Source: Gaetbulibacter saemankumensis DSM 17032 (lineage in GTDB: Bacteria > Bacteroidota > Bacteroidia > Flavobacteriales > Flavobacteriaceae). From it: 64,000 nucleotides of DNA. The notes beneath the pieces are model-generated. The model was not told where the DNA came from. It ran no database searches and worked only from the letters and a program-made list of their open reading frames with translations. Made by a program: the position numbers and the translations under genes. Of the stretch, positions 54,743 to 63,866 are shown piece by piece (within the stretch, counting starts at the first letter, position 1; every line of letters starts with the position of its first letter). The stretch is taken from contig NZ_KE384430.1 in assembly GCF_000425645.1 (NCBI RefSeq), forward strand, positions 186,001 through 250,000, in the 5' to 3' direction.

Positions 54743-54772
54743 AAAAAGGCTAACTGTTAAGTTAGCCCTTTT
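54741..54772. terminator. Bidirectional terminator between the retropepsin gene and sucB
   Basis: GGCTAACT / AGTTAGCC stem with a 4-base loop; A7 on one side gives a U-run for sucB (minus), CTTTT on the other for the plus-strand gene. Confidence 0.85.
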
Positions 54773-54793
54773 AGTTTATTTTAAAATCAATAT

Positions 54794-56005
54794 TTAAAGC
54801 TCTAAAGCTTTCTTAACATCGTTATTCATTAATAATTCAACTGGATTTTCAAGCGCCTCTTTTACGGCTACTAAGAATCCAACACTTTCCTTACCATCGA
54901 TAATTCTATGATCGTAAGATAAAGCCACATACATCATAGGATGTATTTCAACATTACCATTTACAGCAATAGGACGTTCGATAATATTATGCATTCCTAA
55001 AATACCACTTTGCGGAGGGTTAATTATAGGCGTTGATAACATACTTCCAAAAACACCTCCATTTGTTATAGTGAATGTACCTCCGGTCATTTCATCAACA
55101 GTAATTTGTCCGTCACGAGCACGTAAAGCTAAACGCTTCACCTCTGCTTCAACACCTCTAAAACTTAAGTTTTCAGCATTTCTAATAACAGGAACCATTA
55201 ATCCTTTAGGACCAGAAACAGCAATACTGATATCAGCAAAATCGTAAGAAATCATTTCTTTACCATCAATCATGGAATTTACAGCAGGATACATTTCTAA
55301 CGCACGAACAACTGCTAAGGTAAAGAAACTCATAAAGCCTAATCCAACACCATGCTTAGCTTTAAAGGCTTCTTTATATTCATTTCTCAAGTTGAAAATA
55401 GGCGTCATGTTAACCTCATTAAAGGTCGTTAACATTGCAGTGGTATTTTTAGCTTCCACCAAACGCTCTGCAACTTTACGACGTAACATAGACATTTTAG
55501 TTCTTGAAGTACCTCGGTTTCCTCCAGTAGGTGTTCCCATTGAAGGGACTGCTTTTACAGCATCCTCTTTAGTTACTCTACCATCTTTACCTGTACCTGA
55601 CACCGCTGATGCGTCCATACCTTTTTCAGCTAAAATTTTCTTAGCCGCAGGGCTGGCTGTCCCCGTTGCATAAGTCTTAGTTTCCTGAGCAACTGGCTCT
55701 GGAGCCTCTGCTTTAGGAGCTTCCTCCTGCTTTTCCGCTTGAGGTGCCTCTGTACCTTCTGGTTTTTCAGCTGCCGTATCTATTAAACACACTATAGCTC
55801 CAACTGCTACAGCATCACCTTCTTCTGCTTTAAGTGTTATCGTCCCACTAGCTTCAGCAGGCAATTCTAAAGTGGCTTTATCACTATCTACTTCTGCTAT
55901 CGCTTGGTCCTTTTCTACATAATCACCATCTTCAACTAACCATGTAGCTATCTCTACTTCTGTTATAGATTCACCTGGCGAAGGCACTTTCATTTCTAAA
56001 ATCAT
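54794..56005 (-). CDS. sucB: 2-oxoglutarate dehydrogenase E2 (dihydrolipoyl succinyltransferase)
   Basis: A 403-residue E2 core enzyme that transfers succinyl groups to CoA. The lipoyl domain has its lipoylated Lys43 in [13 protein letters not shown]. An Ala/Pro/Glu-rich linker leads to the E3/E1-binding domain ([14 protein letters not shown]), then the catalytic domain with [11 protein letters not shown] (His366, Asp370). Second gene of sucA-sucB, 43 bases after sucA; ends at a bidirectional terminator. Confidence 0.96.
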   Translation of the reverse strand: MILEMKVPSPGESITEVEIATWLVEDGDYVEKDQAIAEVDSDKATLELPAEASGTITLKAEEGDAVAVGAIVCLIDTAAEKPEGTEAPQAEKQEEAPKAEAPEPVAQETKTYATGTASPAAKKILAEKGMDASAVSGTGKDGRVTKEDAVKAVPSMGTPTGGNRGTSRTKMSMLRRKVAERLVEAKNTTAMLTTFNEVNMTPIFNLRNEYKEAFKAKHGVGLGFMSFFTLAVVRALEMYPAVNSMIDGKEMISYDFADISIAVSGPKGLMVPVIRNAENLSFRGVEAEVKRLALRARDGQITVDEMTGGTFTITNGGVFGSMLSTPIINPPQSGILGMHNIIERPIAVNGNVEIHPMMYVALSYDHRIIDGKESVGFLVAVKEALENPVELLMNNDVKKALEL

Positions 56006-56048
56006 TCCTGTATAATTTTAATTGGATTTTACTGTTTCTTTTTAATAA

Positions 56049-58790
56049 CTAATTTTTGTCAAAAACAGCATCAATAACGCGTTGCTGTCTTCTTTTATCT
56101 CTTGTACTTGAACCAGGTGCAGGCACCGAGCTATATGGCCTGGAAGCTACTTCTAATCTTACTATATCCATACGCTGTGCCATATGCGTCCAAGCCCCCA
56201 TATTCTTAGGTTCCTCCTGAGCCCAAACGTACTTTTCAACATTCGGGTAACGGCTTATTACCTCTTGGATTTTATCTAAATGTAATGGGAATAACTGTTC
56301 TATTCGCACTAAGGCTACATCTTCTCTCCCGGAAGCTTCACGTTCCGCTAATAAATCGTAGTAAAACTTACCCGTACAGAATACTAATTTCTTAACGTTC
56401 TCCGGATTAATACTATCATCTATTACTTCCTGGAACTCACCTTTTGCCAATTCACTTAAGCTAGACACTGCCTTTGGATGGCGCAATAAACTTTTAGGTG
56501 TAAAAACTATTAAAGGTTTTCTGAAATTACGTTTCATCTGGCGACGTAACAAATGGAAGAAGTTAGCAGGCGTGGTACAATCGGCAACAATCATGTTGTC
56601 ATCACCACATAACTGCAAATAACGCTCTATTCTCGCCGAAGAGTGTTCTGATCCCTGACCTTCATATCCGTGAGGCAGTAAAACCACAATGCCATTTTGT
56701 GCTTTCCACTTATCTTCTGCTGCCGATAAATACTGATCGAAAATAATTTGGGCCCCGTTACTAAAATCCCCAAACTGGGCTTCCCAAATAGTTAGCGTGT
56801 TCGGGTTTGCCATAGCATAGCCATAATCGAAACCTAGCACCCCATATTCTGATAAAAAGGAGTTGTAAATATACATTTCCCCCTTGTTCTCAGGATTTGT
56901 ATTTAACAAATTAATACGATCTTCTGAAATCTCATCACGCAAAATAGCATGTCTATGACTAAACGTTCCGCGCTCGACATCCTGGCCTGAAATACGTACA
57001 TTGAATCCTTCTTCTAACAAACTTCCGTAAGCTAAAGTTTCGGCCATACCCCAATCGAGCGAATCGGCTTCAAAAACCATCTTTGCCCGACCATCTAGAA
57101 TTCTTTCCGCTTTGCGAACAAACTTAACACCTTCAGGCACCGTTGAAACTACTTTAGAAATACCTTCTAACTTTTCCTCTGCATAGGTAGTATCAACAGG
57201 TTGCAGCATCCCATCTAAGTCAGAACGCTCAAATCCTTCCCAGCGCTCTTGCATAAACTCTCTTACTTTCGAAGAATCAGACTCTCGGGCCTTGGTATAT
57301 TCAGACTCTAAAGTACCTTTAAACTCATCAATAATACTCTTCTTATAAGCCGCATCAATCGTATTTTCGGCTATTAATTTATTTGAATAAATATCAAACG
57401 GATTATTATGCTTAGAAATGGCTTTATATAATTTAGGCTGTGTAAATCGAGGCTCATCGCCTTCGTTATGACCATATTTACGGTATCCTAATAAATCGAT
57501 ATATACATCCTTTTTATAACGCATTCTATAATCTAAGGCTAGCTCCACTGCATGAACTACTGCTTCGGCATCATCGGCATTTACATGTAATACCGGAGAG
57601 AGAGTTACTTTAGCCACATCCGTACAATAGGTACTTGAACGCGCATCTAAATAGTTCGTTGTAAATCCAATCTGATTATTTACAACAATATGTACTGTTC
57701 CTCCCGTTTTATAACCAGCAAGTTGACTCATTTGCGCCACCTCATAAACAATACCCTGGCCTGCAATTGCAGCATCGCCATGCACTACAATTGGAATTAT
57801 TTTAGAATCATCGCCATTGTAATCGTTATCAATCTTAGCTCGTGTAATCCCTTCAGCAACGGAAGCCACTGTTTCTAGGTGCGATGGATTCGGCACCAAG
57901 TTCATTTTTATATTCTTTCCGTTTTGGTAAGTCTTATCTAGAGTTAAGCCTAAATGATACTTAACATCACCATCAATATTCTCATCCTCAAAATCCTTAC
58001 CATCAAACTCGCTGAATAACTCATGCATAGGCTTTCTGAAGATATTTACCAAGGTACTTAAACGTCCACGGTGAGCCATCCCTAAAACACATTCTTTCAC
58101 GCCATATTTTTCAACTGCGTAAAACAACACATTACTAATAGCTGGAATTAAAGATTCCCCTCCTTCTAATGAGAAACGTTTTTGACCAACGTACTTGGTC
58201 TGTAAAAAGTTTTCAAAAGTTACCGCCTGATTAATCTTTGAAAGAATGTATTTCTTCTTTTCTACTGAAAAGCTTGGTTGATTATCATTCGTATTTAACT
58301 TTTCTTGCCACCACCCGATAACTTCAGGATTACGCAAATACATATATTCTACACCTATCGAGCTACAATATATACGCTCTAAATGCACTATAATTTCACG
58401 TAAAGTTTGAGCTCCTATACCGAGAATCTCACCGGCATTAAAAACGGTATCTAAATCGTTTTCGGTTAAACCGAAATTTTCAATATCTAAGGTTGGTGAA
58501 TAAGAACGTCTGTCGCGAACAGGATTTGTTTTGGTAAACAAATGTCCACGCATTCTATAACCATCAATAAGTTTAATTACTTGAAATTCTTTCTGAAGAT
58601 ACTCCGGCATTTGAGTTGAAACACCATCAATGACTTCACCTTGTAACCCATAATCTTCACTACCGAAATCGTAACCTTGAAAGAACGCTCTCCAACTTGG
58701 TTCTACCGCATCTGGGTTTTGTAAATATTGCTCGTACAAATCAGCAAAGTATGCTGTATGTGCTGCATTTAAAAAGGAAAATTTATCCAT
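56049..58790 (-). CDS. sucA: 2-oxoglutarate dehydrogenase E1
   Basis: A 913-residue thiamine-diphosphate enzyme that decarboxylates 2-oxoglutarate in the TCA cycle. ECVLGMAHRGRLSTLVNIFR, VVHGDAAIAGQGIVYEVAQM and the ThDP-binding HVNADDAEAVVHAVELALDY region are diagnostic, as is LLPHGYEGQGSEHSSARIER in the second half. The N-terminus (FLNAAHTAYFADLYEQYLQN) is the E2-interacting segment. Followed by sucB; the E3 gene is not in the window. Confidence 0.97.
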   Translation of the reverse strand: MDKFSFLNAAHTAYFADLYEQYLQNPDAVEPSWRAFFQGYDFGSEDYGLQGEVIDGVSTQMPEYLQKEFQVIKLIDGYRMRGHLFTKTNPVRDRRSYSPTLDIENFGLTENDLDTVFNAGEILGIGAQTLREIIVHLERIYCSSIGVEYMYLRNPEVIGWWQEKLNTNDNQPSFSVEKKKYILSKINQAVTFENFLQTKYVGQKRFSLEGGESLIPAISNVLFYAVEKYGVKECVLGMAHRGRLSTLVNIFRKPMHELFSEFDGKDFEDENIDGDVKYHLGLTLDKTYQNGKNIKMNLVPNPSHLETVASVAEGITRAKIDNDYNGDDSKIIPIVVHGDAAIAGQGIVYEVAQMSQLAGYKTGGTVHIVVNNQIGFTTNYLDARSSTYCTDVAKVTLSPVLHVNADDAEAVVHAVELALDYRMRYKKDVYIDLLGYRKYGHNEGDEPRFTQPKLYKAISKHNNPFDIYSNKLIAENTIDAAYKKSIIDEFKGTLESEYTKARESDSSKVREFMQERWEGFERSDLDGMLQPVDTTYAEEKLEGISKVVSTVPEGVKFVRKAERILDGRAKMVFEADSLDWGMAETLAYGSLLEEGFNVRISGQDVERGTFSHRHAILRDEISEDRINLLNTNPENKGEMYIYNSFLSEYGVLGFDYGYAMANPNTLTIWEAQFGDFSNGAQIIFDQYLSAAEDKWKAQNGIVVLLPHGYEGQGSEHSSARIERYLQLCGDDNMIVADCTTPANFFHLLRRQMKRNFRKPLIVFTPKSLLRHPKAVSSLSELAKGEFQEVIDDSINPENVKKLVFCTGKFYYDLLAEREASGREDVALVRIEQLFPLHLDKIQEVISRYPNVEKYVWAQEEPKNMGAWTHMAQRMDIVRLEVASRPYSSVPAPGSSTRDKRRQQRVIDAVFDKN

Positions 58791-58829
58791 TATTTTCTTA
58801 ATTCACTATCTTTTAGTCAAATTTTCGAG

Positions 58830-58837
58830 CAAAAATA
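58830..58837 (-). promoter_or_regulatory. Promoter -7 box for sucA-sucB
   Basis: TATTTTTG on the minus strand, 39 bases upstream of the sucA ATG. Confidence 0.5.
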
Positions 58838-58964
58838 CAACTTTTAGTAAAATTAGTTGTTGTTTTACTATATTTATAACAGGTTAAAAATACCTAAAAA
58901 CTAAATACGCATCTTTTTAGTTAATTTATTATAGATTCATAAAAAAGAAAACCTTATTTATAAG

Positions 58965-59477
58965 ATGAATAAAATTTTAGCCCTGTTTATTTTTATTTCT
59001 ATCGGATTATTTAACAATTCTTACAGCCAACAAAATTCGAGTAATTTCTCAGACCATTTACAATTTGGAGGAGGGATAGGCCTTAGTATAGGCAACGGTT
59101 TTTTTAGTGGCACCCTTGCGCCCAGCGTTCTATACAGATTCTCCCCAAAAGCGGCATTAGGCCTCGGACTCAATGCCACATATAACAAAAGTAAAGATTT
59201 CTATAAATCTACGGTTTTAGGAGGTAGTTTAATTGGACTCTTTTCCCCAATTCGAAGCTTACAATTATCAGCTGAATTTGAAGAATTACATATTAACCGC
59301 AAATACGAAAACTCATTAAACTACCGCAACGACAACTACTGGTACCCTGCATTATTTTTAGGGGCAGGTTACAGAAATGGTCCTGTTACAGTGGGTGTTA
59401 GATATGATGTATTATACAAAAGCAGTAAAAGTATTTATGCCGATGCTTGGGCTCCGTTTGTTAGAGTTTACTTCTAA
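58965..59477 (+). CDS. Predicted small outer-membrane beta-barrel protein
   Basis: A 170-residue protein with a signal peptide (NSYSQ, about residue 21) and alternating strands (FGGGIGLSIGNGFFSG, AALGLGLNATYNKS, PALFLGAGYRNGPVTVGVRY) ending in an aromatic strand (APFVRVYF), typical of an eight-strand barrel. I recall small neighbours of sucA like this sometimes being labelled alpha-ketoglutarate decarboxylase; nothing in the sequence supports that, and it looks like a label carried over from sucA. Divergent from sucA, upstream of the nos cluster. Confidence 0.72.
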   Translation: MNKILALFIFISIGLFNNSYSQQNSSNFSDHLQFGGGIGLSIGNGFFSGTLAPSVLYRFSPKAALGLGLNATYNKSKDFYKSTVLGGSLIGLFSPIRSLQLSAEFEELHINRKYENSLNYRNDNYWYPALFLGAGYRNGPVTVGVRYDVLYKSSKSIYADAWAPFVRVYF

Positions 59478-59513
59478 TTTTTAATTATTAAACGTTTAAC
59501 TTATAAAATTCAC

Positions 59514-59550
59514 ATCTCAAATTAGGATAATTTTATCCTAAATATGAGAT
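59514..59550. repeat. Large inverted repeat upstream of the nos cluster
   Basis: Inner arms TTAGGATAA / TTATCCTAA (59522-59530 and 59533-59541) around TT, with outer arms ATCTCA / TGAGAT (59514-59519 and 59545-59550). It could be an operator for a dimeric regulator or a weak terminator of the preceding barrel gene; no U-run follows directly. Confidence 0.6.
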
Positions 59551-59565
59551 TTATCATATTTTTTA

Positions 59566-59595
59566 ATATTTGATTGAAATATATTTGATTGAAAT
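59566..59595 (+). promoter_or_regulatory. Tandem 15-base repeat carrying the nos promoter -7 box
   Basis: ATATTTGATTGAAAT occurs twice, head to tail, without a gap (59566-59580 and 59581-59595). The last T of copy one and the start of copy two create TATATTTG (59580-59587), a perfect -7 box, 19 bases before the first gene's ATG. Copy one is preceded by A and lacks the leading T. Confidence 0.6.
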
Positions 59596-59606
59596 AAATT
59601 CATATT

Positions 59607-60107
59607 ATGAAAGCACTATTAAACATTCTAGCCATCCTATCAATTGTCTTGGCTCTAAGCTGCGGAGGCAAAGCGGAAAAGAAAAAACCCTTCTCCTATG
59701 AGAAACAAAGCACAACTGAAACATCCACTACGGTTAAATCTGAAAAATTACCAGCATCAAAAACAGTTGATTTGAAAAATAAGGGCATTGGTCCTATCTC
59801 ATCCATTACCTTAGATGCTGAGATAAATCAAGAAATGGCAACCCATGGCGCCGATGTATTTAAAAAAATGTGTACTGCCTGCCATAGACCTGACAAAAAA
59901 TTTATCGGCCCTGCACCAAAAGGTATTTTAGAGCGTCGTACACCAGAATGGGTTATGAATATGATTTTAAACCCGGATGAAATGACGCAAAATGATCCCC
60001 TTGCAAGAGAATTACTAATTGAATTCAACGGTTCCCCAATGGCTAATCAAAATTTATCTGAAGAAGATGCCAGAGCTGTACTAGAATATTTTAGAACACT
60101 AAAATAA
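59607..60107 (+). CDS. Cytochrome c lipoprotein of the nos cluster
   Basis: A 166-residue protein with a lipoprotein signal (LALSC, Cys19), a Lys/Ser/Thr-rich linker and a class I cytochrome c domain: CTACH at 89-93 and the distal Met in NGSPMANQNLSEED. It is the first gene of the nos unit (19 bases before the fasciclin gene) and may deliver electrons to NosZ. Cytochromes in this position are common in clade II nos clusters; direct donor activity is inferred. Confidence 0.9.
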   Translation: MKALLNILAILSIVLALSCGGKAEKKKPFSYEKQSTTETSTTVKSEKLPASKTVDLKNKGIGPISSITLDAEINQEMATHGADVFKKMCTACHRPDKKFIGPAPKGILERRTPEWVMNMILNPDEMTQNDPLARELLIEFNGSPMANQNLSEEDARAVLEYFRTLK

Positions 60108-60126
60108 TCAACTAACACCACTAAAT

Positions 60127-60702
60127 ATGAAAACCATTAAACCAATATGTCTCTTTTTTATATTAGCAGTTGTCCTATGCTCTTGTAAAAATGAAACTAA
60201 GGAGACGCAAACCAGTACAACAGAAACCAATGCTCCCTCAGAAAAAACAGGACAAGCTTTTATTCAAGATGACGAAGGCACCCCAAACTGTCTGCAAATA
60301 GCACTTAACTCCCCTGACCATAAAACCTTAGTAGCCGCAGTTCAAGCCGCTCAAGTAGAAAATGCCCTTGTAAATGTTGGACCACTCACAGTTTTTGCCC
60401 CTACAGACGAAGCCTTTGCAGCGTTACCTGAAGGTACTGTTGAAGACCTAGTGAAACCTGAAAACAAAGCAACCTTAGCTAATATACTGAAATACCATGT
60501 AACCCCAGGTAATTTAAGCACAACCATTTTAAGTAAACTCAAAAAATTAGGGCAGGCTAATAATCAGTATGTTCAAATAGAAATTATTGACGGAAAACCT
60601 GTTATTGGAGGTGCCAATATTATAGCAAGTGTAAAAGCTGGAAACGGTATTGTTCATGTTGTTGACAAAGTACTTTTACCTCCTTCAGAAGAATCTAACT
60701 AA
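60127..60702 (+). CDS. Fasciclin (FAS1) domain lipoprotein
   Basis: A 191-residue protein with a lipoprotein signal (VLCSC, Cys18/Cys20) and one FAS1 domain: HKTLVAAVQAAQVENALVNV, GPLTVFAPTDEAFAALPEGT, LKYHVTPGNLS and the closing GNGIVHVVDKVLLPP. FAS1 domains mediate adhesion or protein contacts. The position between the cytochrome and nosZ (16 bases) suggests a role in assembling or anchoring the N2O reductase machinery; this is inference. Confidence 0.9.
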   Translation: MKTIKPICLFFILAVVLCSCKNETKETQTSTTETNAPSEKTGQAFIQDDEGTPNCLQIALNSPDHKTLVAAVQAAQVENALVNVGPLTVFAPTDEAFAALPEGTVEDLVKPENKATLANILKYHVTPGNLSTTILSKLKKLGQANNQYVQIEIIDGKPVIGGANIIASVKAGNGIVHVVDKVLLPPSEESN

Positions 60703-60718
60703 ACTAATTTATTATACA

Positions 60719-62689
60719 ATGAAAAATATATTAAAATCTGCAGTAGCCATTTTAAGTATACTTGTAGCTTTCACTAGTTGTAACAATTCAAGTAAATCTG
60801 GCGGAAAGTCGGGAGCCCTTGCAGGAAACGTAGCCGAAAAAGTCTATGTAGCTCCAGGTGAACATGATGAATTTTATGCCTTCATTTCTGGTGGTTTCAG
60901 TGGACAACTATCTGTTTACGGTTTACCTTCAGGTCGTTTGTTCAAAGTAATTCCAGTGTTCTCCCAAGATGCCGAGAAAGCTTATGGATACAACGAAGAG
61001 ACCAAACCAATGTTAAACACTTCTCACGGTTTTGTGCCTTGGGATGATTCGCATCACCCAGATATTTCCCAAACCAATGGAGTAATTGATGGTAGATGGG
61101 TATTCATAAATGGAAACAACACCCCTCGTATTGCTAAAATTGACTTATCAACTTTTGAAACCACGGAAATTATTGAAGTCCCTAATAGCGCTGGAAACCA
61201 CAGCTCCTCATTTGTAACGGAAAACACAGAGTATGTAGTTGCGGGAACTCGCTTTTCGATTCCAATTCCACAAAAAGACATGCCAATTAAAGACTATAAA
61301 GGCAATTTTAAGGGGGCGCTATCTTTTATTTCTGTAGATCCTGAACATGGACATATGGATATCAAGTTTCAATTAATCATGCCTGGATTCGATTATGATC
61401 TGGCACATCCTGGACGTGGAGCTTCACATGGGTGGTTCTTCTTCTCTACTTACAACTCGGAAGAAGCCAGTACCCTCCTGGAAGTCAACGCATCACAAAA
61501 CGACAAAGATTTTATTGCTGCCGTTAACTGGAAAAAAATTGAAGAATATGTAAATAACGGAGGCGGAACAATGATGCCGGCCAACTACGCCCATAACGTG
61601 TACGATGAGAGCACGCATACAGCAAAATCAACCATGAAAAAAGAAGTTTTGGTAGTAAATCCAGCCGATGTTCCAGGTGCTGTATATTTATTACCGACTC
61701 CTAAATCACCTCATGGCTGTGATGTTGACCCTTCAGGCGAATACATTGTAGGTAATGGGAAACTCTCTGCCAATTTAACAGTACACTCATTTACCAAAAT
61801 GTTGAATGCTATAGCAGACAAAAAAATAGCAGGCGATGCCTATGGTATTCCTATTTTAAATTTTGAAGATGTTTTAGCAGGCGTTGTTGAACAACCAGGA
61901 TTAGGACCTTTGCATACCGAATTTGACGGCAAAGGAAATGCCTACACCACCTTCTTTATTTCGTCGGAAGTAGTTAAATGGAAACTCGGAACCTGGGAAG
62001 TGGTCGATAGACAACCTTGTTACTACTCTGTAGGTCATCTAATGATTCCAGGCGGAAACTCGCAAAAACCTTTTGGAAAATATGTTGTTGCCATGAATAA
62101 AATAACAAAAGACCGTTATTTACCCACAGGGCCGGAAGTAACACAATCTGCTCAACTCTACGATATTTCAGGAGAAAAAATGGAATTACTTCTAGACTTC
62201 CCTACAGTTGGTGAACCACACTATGCAGCAGGATGTCCTGCCGATTTAATAAAACCGAGATCTAAAAAAATATTTAAACTAGAAGACAACAACCACCCTT
62301 ACGCTGCTAAAAGTGAAGCCGACACAAAAGTTGTTAGGGATGGTAATGTCGTACATATTTACATGACTACTATTCGTTCTCATTTTGCGCCTGATAATAT
62401 CGAAGGCATTAAAGTTGGCGATAAAGTATATTTCCACATTACAAACCTTGAACAGGATTATGATGTACCGCATGGTGTGAGTATAATTGGAGCAAACACC
62501 TCTGAGTTATTGATTATGCCAGGGCAAACAGAAACTTTCGTTTGGGAACCAAAACAAGTAGGTGTGTGGCCTTTCTATTGTACAGATTTCTGTTCGGCAT
62601 TACATCAAGAAATGCAAGGATATGTTCGAGTATCTCCAGCTAACTCAAATACTCCTTTAAAATGGTCTTTGGGTGAAGACATAGAATAA
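60719..62689 (+). CDS. nosZ: Nitrous-oxide reductase, Sec-dependent (clade II), predicted lipoprotein
   Basis: A 656-residue multicopper enzyme that reduces N2O to N2. Starting at ATG 60719 it has a lipoprotein signal (LVAFTSC, Cys21) and no twin-arginine motif, which places it in the Sec-dependent clade II; a longer frame from 60650 overlaps the fasciclin gene and is not used. The seven-bladed propeller includes His-rich CuZ segments (WDDSHHPDIS, PTPKSPHGCDVDPSGEYIVG, LGPLHTEFDG), and the C-terminal cupredoxin carries the CuA site CTDFCSALHQEM (621-632). Followed by a stem-loop. Confidence 0.96.
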   Translation: MKNILKSAVAILSILVAFTSCNNSSKSGGKSGALAGNVAEKVYVAPGEHDEFYAFISGGFSGQLSVYGLPSGRLFKVIPVFSQDAEKAYGYNEETKPMLNTSHGFVPWDDSHHPDISQTNGVIDGRWVFINGNNTPRIAKIDLSTFETTEIIEVPNSAGNHSSSFVTENTEYVVAGTRFSIPIPQKDMPIKDYKGNFKGALSFISVDPEHGHMDIKFQLIMPGFDYDLAHPGRGASHGWFFFSTYNSEEASTLLEVNASQNDKDFIAAVNWKKIEEYVNNGGGTMMPANYAHNVYDESTHTAKSTMKKEVLVVNPADVPGAVYLLPTPKSPHGCDVDPSGEYIVGNGKLSANLTVHSFTKMLNAIADKKIAGDAYGIPILNFEDVLAGVVEQPGLGPLHTEFDGKGNAYTTFFISSEVVKWKLGTWEVVDRQPCYYSVGHLMIPGGNSQKPFGKYVVAMNKITKDRYLPTGPEVTQSAQLYDISGEKMELLLDFPTVGEPHYAAGCPADLIKPRSKKIFKLEDNNHPYAAKSEADTKVVRDGNVVHIYMTTIRSHFAPDNIEGIKVGDKVYFHITNLEQDYDVPHGVSIIGANTSELLIMPGQTETFVWEPKQVGVWPFYCTDFCSALHQEMQGYVRVSPANSNTPLKWSLGEDIE

Positions 62690-62732
62690 TACTATATTTA
62701 TAAGTTATTCTCATATTGCAAGTAAAAGTAAT

Positions 62733-62766
62733 GGCGAGAGTGGATTTCGCTCTCGCCTTATTTCTT
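62733..62766 (+). terminator. GC-rich stem-loop after nosZ (partial terminator or mRNA stabiliser)
   Basis: GGCGAGAG / CTCTCGCC, 8 base pairs (62733-62740 with 62750-62757), 9-base loop, followed by TTATTTCTT. The U-run is imperfect and the operon seems to continue, so partial termination or 3'-end protection of nosZ mRNA is likely. Confidence 0.6.
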
Positions 62767-62803
62767 AAAACACTTCTTAATTAACACAACAGTTCTAGAA
62801 CTT

Positions 62804-63406
62804 ATGAAAAAGTCTAATCTAATCATGTTAATAGCGGCTTTATTACCTCTAGGGCTCTTTATTTTTCCTCTTTGGAAAATTACCCTCGAAGCGCCTCAAT
62901 ACCCGACCCCATTAGGCATGTATATTCATATTAACGATTTTTCCGATGTTCATCCTCACGATATAAAAAATATTAACTTAATGAATCATTATGTGGGCAT
63001 GAAATATATTCCTGAATCCATTCCTGAATTTAAAATATTCCCAATTGCTATTATTGCTTCCTCAATTATTGGATTATTAATTGCTTTTATAGGTAATTAT
63101 AAGTGGTTCTTAGCTTGGTTTATATTAATGGTGATTATGTGTTCTGCAGGCTTGTATGATTTTTATCTATGGGAACACAACTATGGTCACGACCTTGACC
63201 CTAAAGCCATCATGAAATTCACCAATCCAGATGGTTCTGTCATGGGATTTCAACCGCCATTATTCGGAAGTAAAAACATTCTTAATTTTCGAGCACACTC
63301 TTATCCTCAACTAGGAGGTCTTTTTCTTGGCTTTGGAATACTAACTTCCTTATTAGCATATTATATTGGTAAAAAAATTAAAAAATCATCTTTTAAAATA
63401 GGTTAA
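62804..63406 (+). CDS. Four-helix membrane protein of the nos cluster
   Basis: A 200-residue protein with hydrophobic helices near 6-26, 82-101, 104-127 and 170-190 and a periplasmic-side loop rich in His, Met and Asp (MYIHINDFSDVHPHDIKNIN, then WEHNYGHDLDPKAIMKF), which could bind copper. I recognise no named family, but similar proteins occur between nosZ and nosL in bacteroidotal nos clusters. 18 bases separate it from nosL. Confidence 0.82.
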   Translation: MKKSNLIMLIAALLPLGLFIFPLWKITLEAPQYPTPLGMYIHINDFSDVHPHDIKNINLMNHYVGMKYIPESIPEFKIFPIAIIASSIIGLLIAFIGNYKWFLAWFILMVIMCSAGLYDFYLWEHNYGHDLDPKAIMKFTNPDGSVMGFQPPLFGSKNILNFRAHSYPQLGGLFLGFGILTSLLAYYIGKKIKKSSFKIG

Positions 63407-63424
63407 TTTTAAACATCCGAAATT

Positions 63425-63862
63425 ATGAAAGCACTAACACATTACCTTAGCTTCTCTCTTATGCTCTTACTTTTCAACTGTAATGTGACTCCAAAACCAA
63501 TAGCATATGGTAGCGATGCTTGTCACTTTTGCAGAATGACCATTGTCGATAAAGTGCATGCAGCCGAAGTTGTAACTAACAAAGGAAAGGTTTATAAATT
63601 TGATGCTACCGAATGTATGCTTAACTTCATGAAAGAATTTGATACCGCTGAAATTAAATTATTCTTAGCGAACGACTATTTAGAGCCAGAATCTCTTATC
63701 GATGGAACAAAAGCAACCTTTCTTATTAGTAAAAAAATTCCAAGTCCAATGGGTGCTTTTTTATCAGCTTTTAAATCTCATGAAGAAGCCAAAAGTATAC
63801 AGTCCCAAAAAGGAGGTCAACTCTATACTTGGGAAAATATTCAAAAAAAATTTAACAACTAA
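63425..63862 (+). CDS. nosL: NosL copper chaperone lipoprotein
   Basis: A 145-residue protein with a lipoprotein signal (LLLFNC, Cys19) and the NosL copper-binding motif CHFCRM (Cys33, Cys36, Met38) followed by AAEVVTNKGKVYKFDATECM. NosL delivers Cu(I) for CuZ assembly of NosZ together with the NosDFY transporter. Followed 4 bases later by nosD. Confidence 0.94.
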   Translation: MKALTHYLSFSLMLLLFNCNVTPKPIAYGSDACHFCRMTIVDKVHAAEVVTNKGKVYKFDATECMLNFMKEFDTAEIKLFLANDYLEPESLIDGTKATFLISKKIPSPMGAFLSAFKSHEEAKSIQSQKGGQLYTWENIQKKFNN

Positions 63863-63866
63863 ATTC

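Noticed and set aside
58965-59477. Annotation as alpha-ketoglutarate decarboxylase
   Set aside because: The 170-residue protein is a signal-peptide-bearing beta-barrel without thiamine-enzyme motifs; the name would only come from its neighbour sucA.
60650-60718. N-terminal extension of nosZ to 60650
   Set aside because: It overlaps the fasciclin gene by 53 bases and would bury the lipoprotein signal that starts at 60719.
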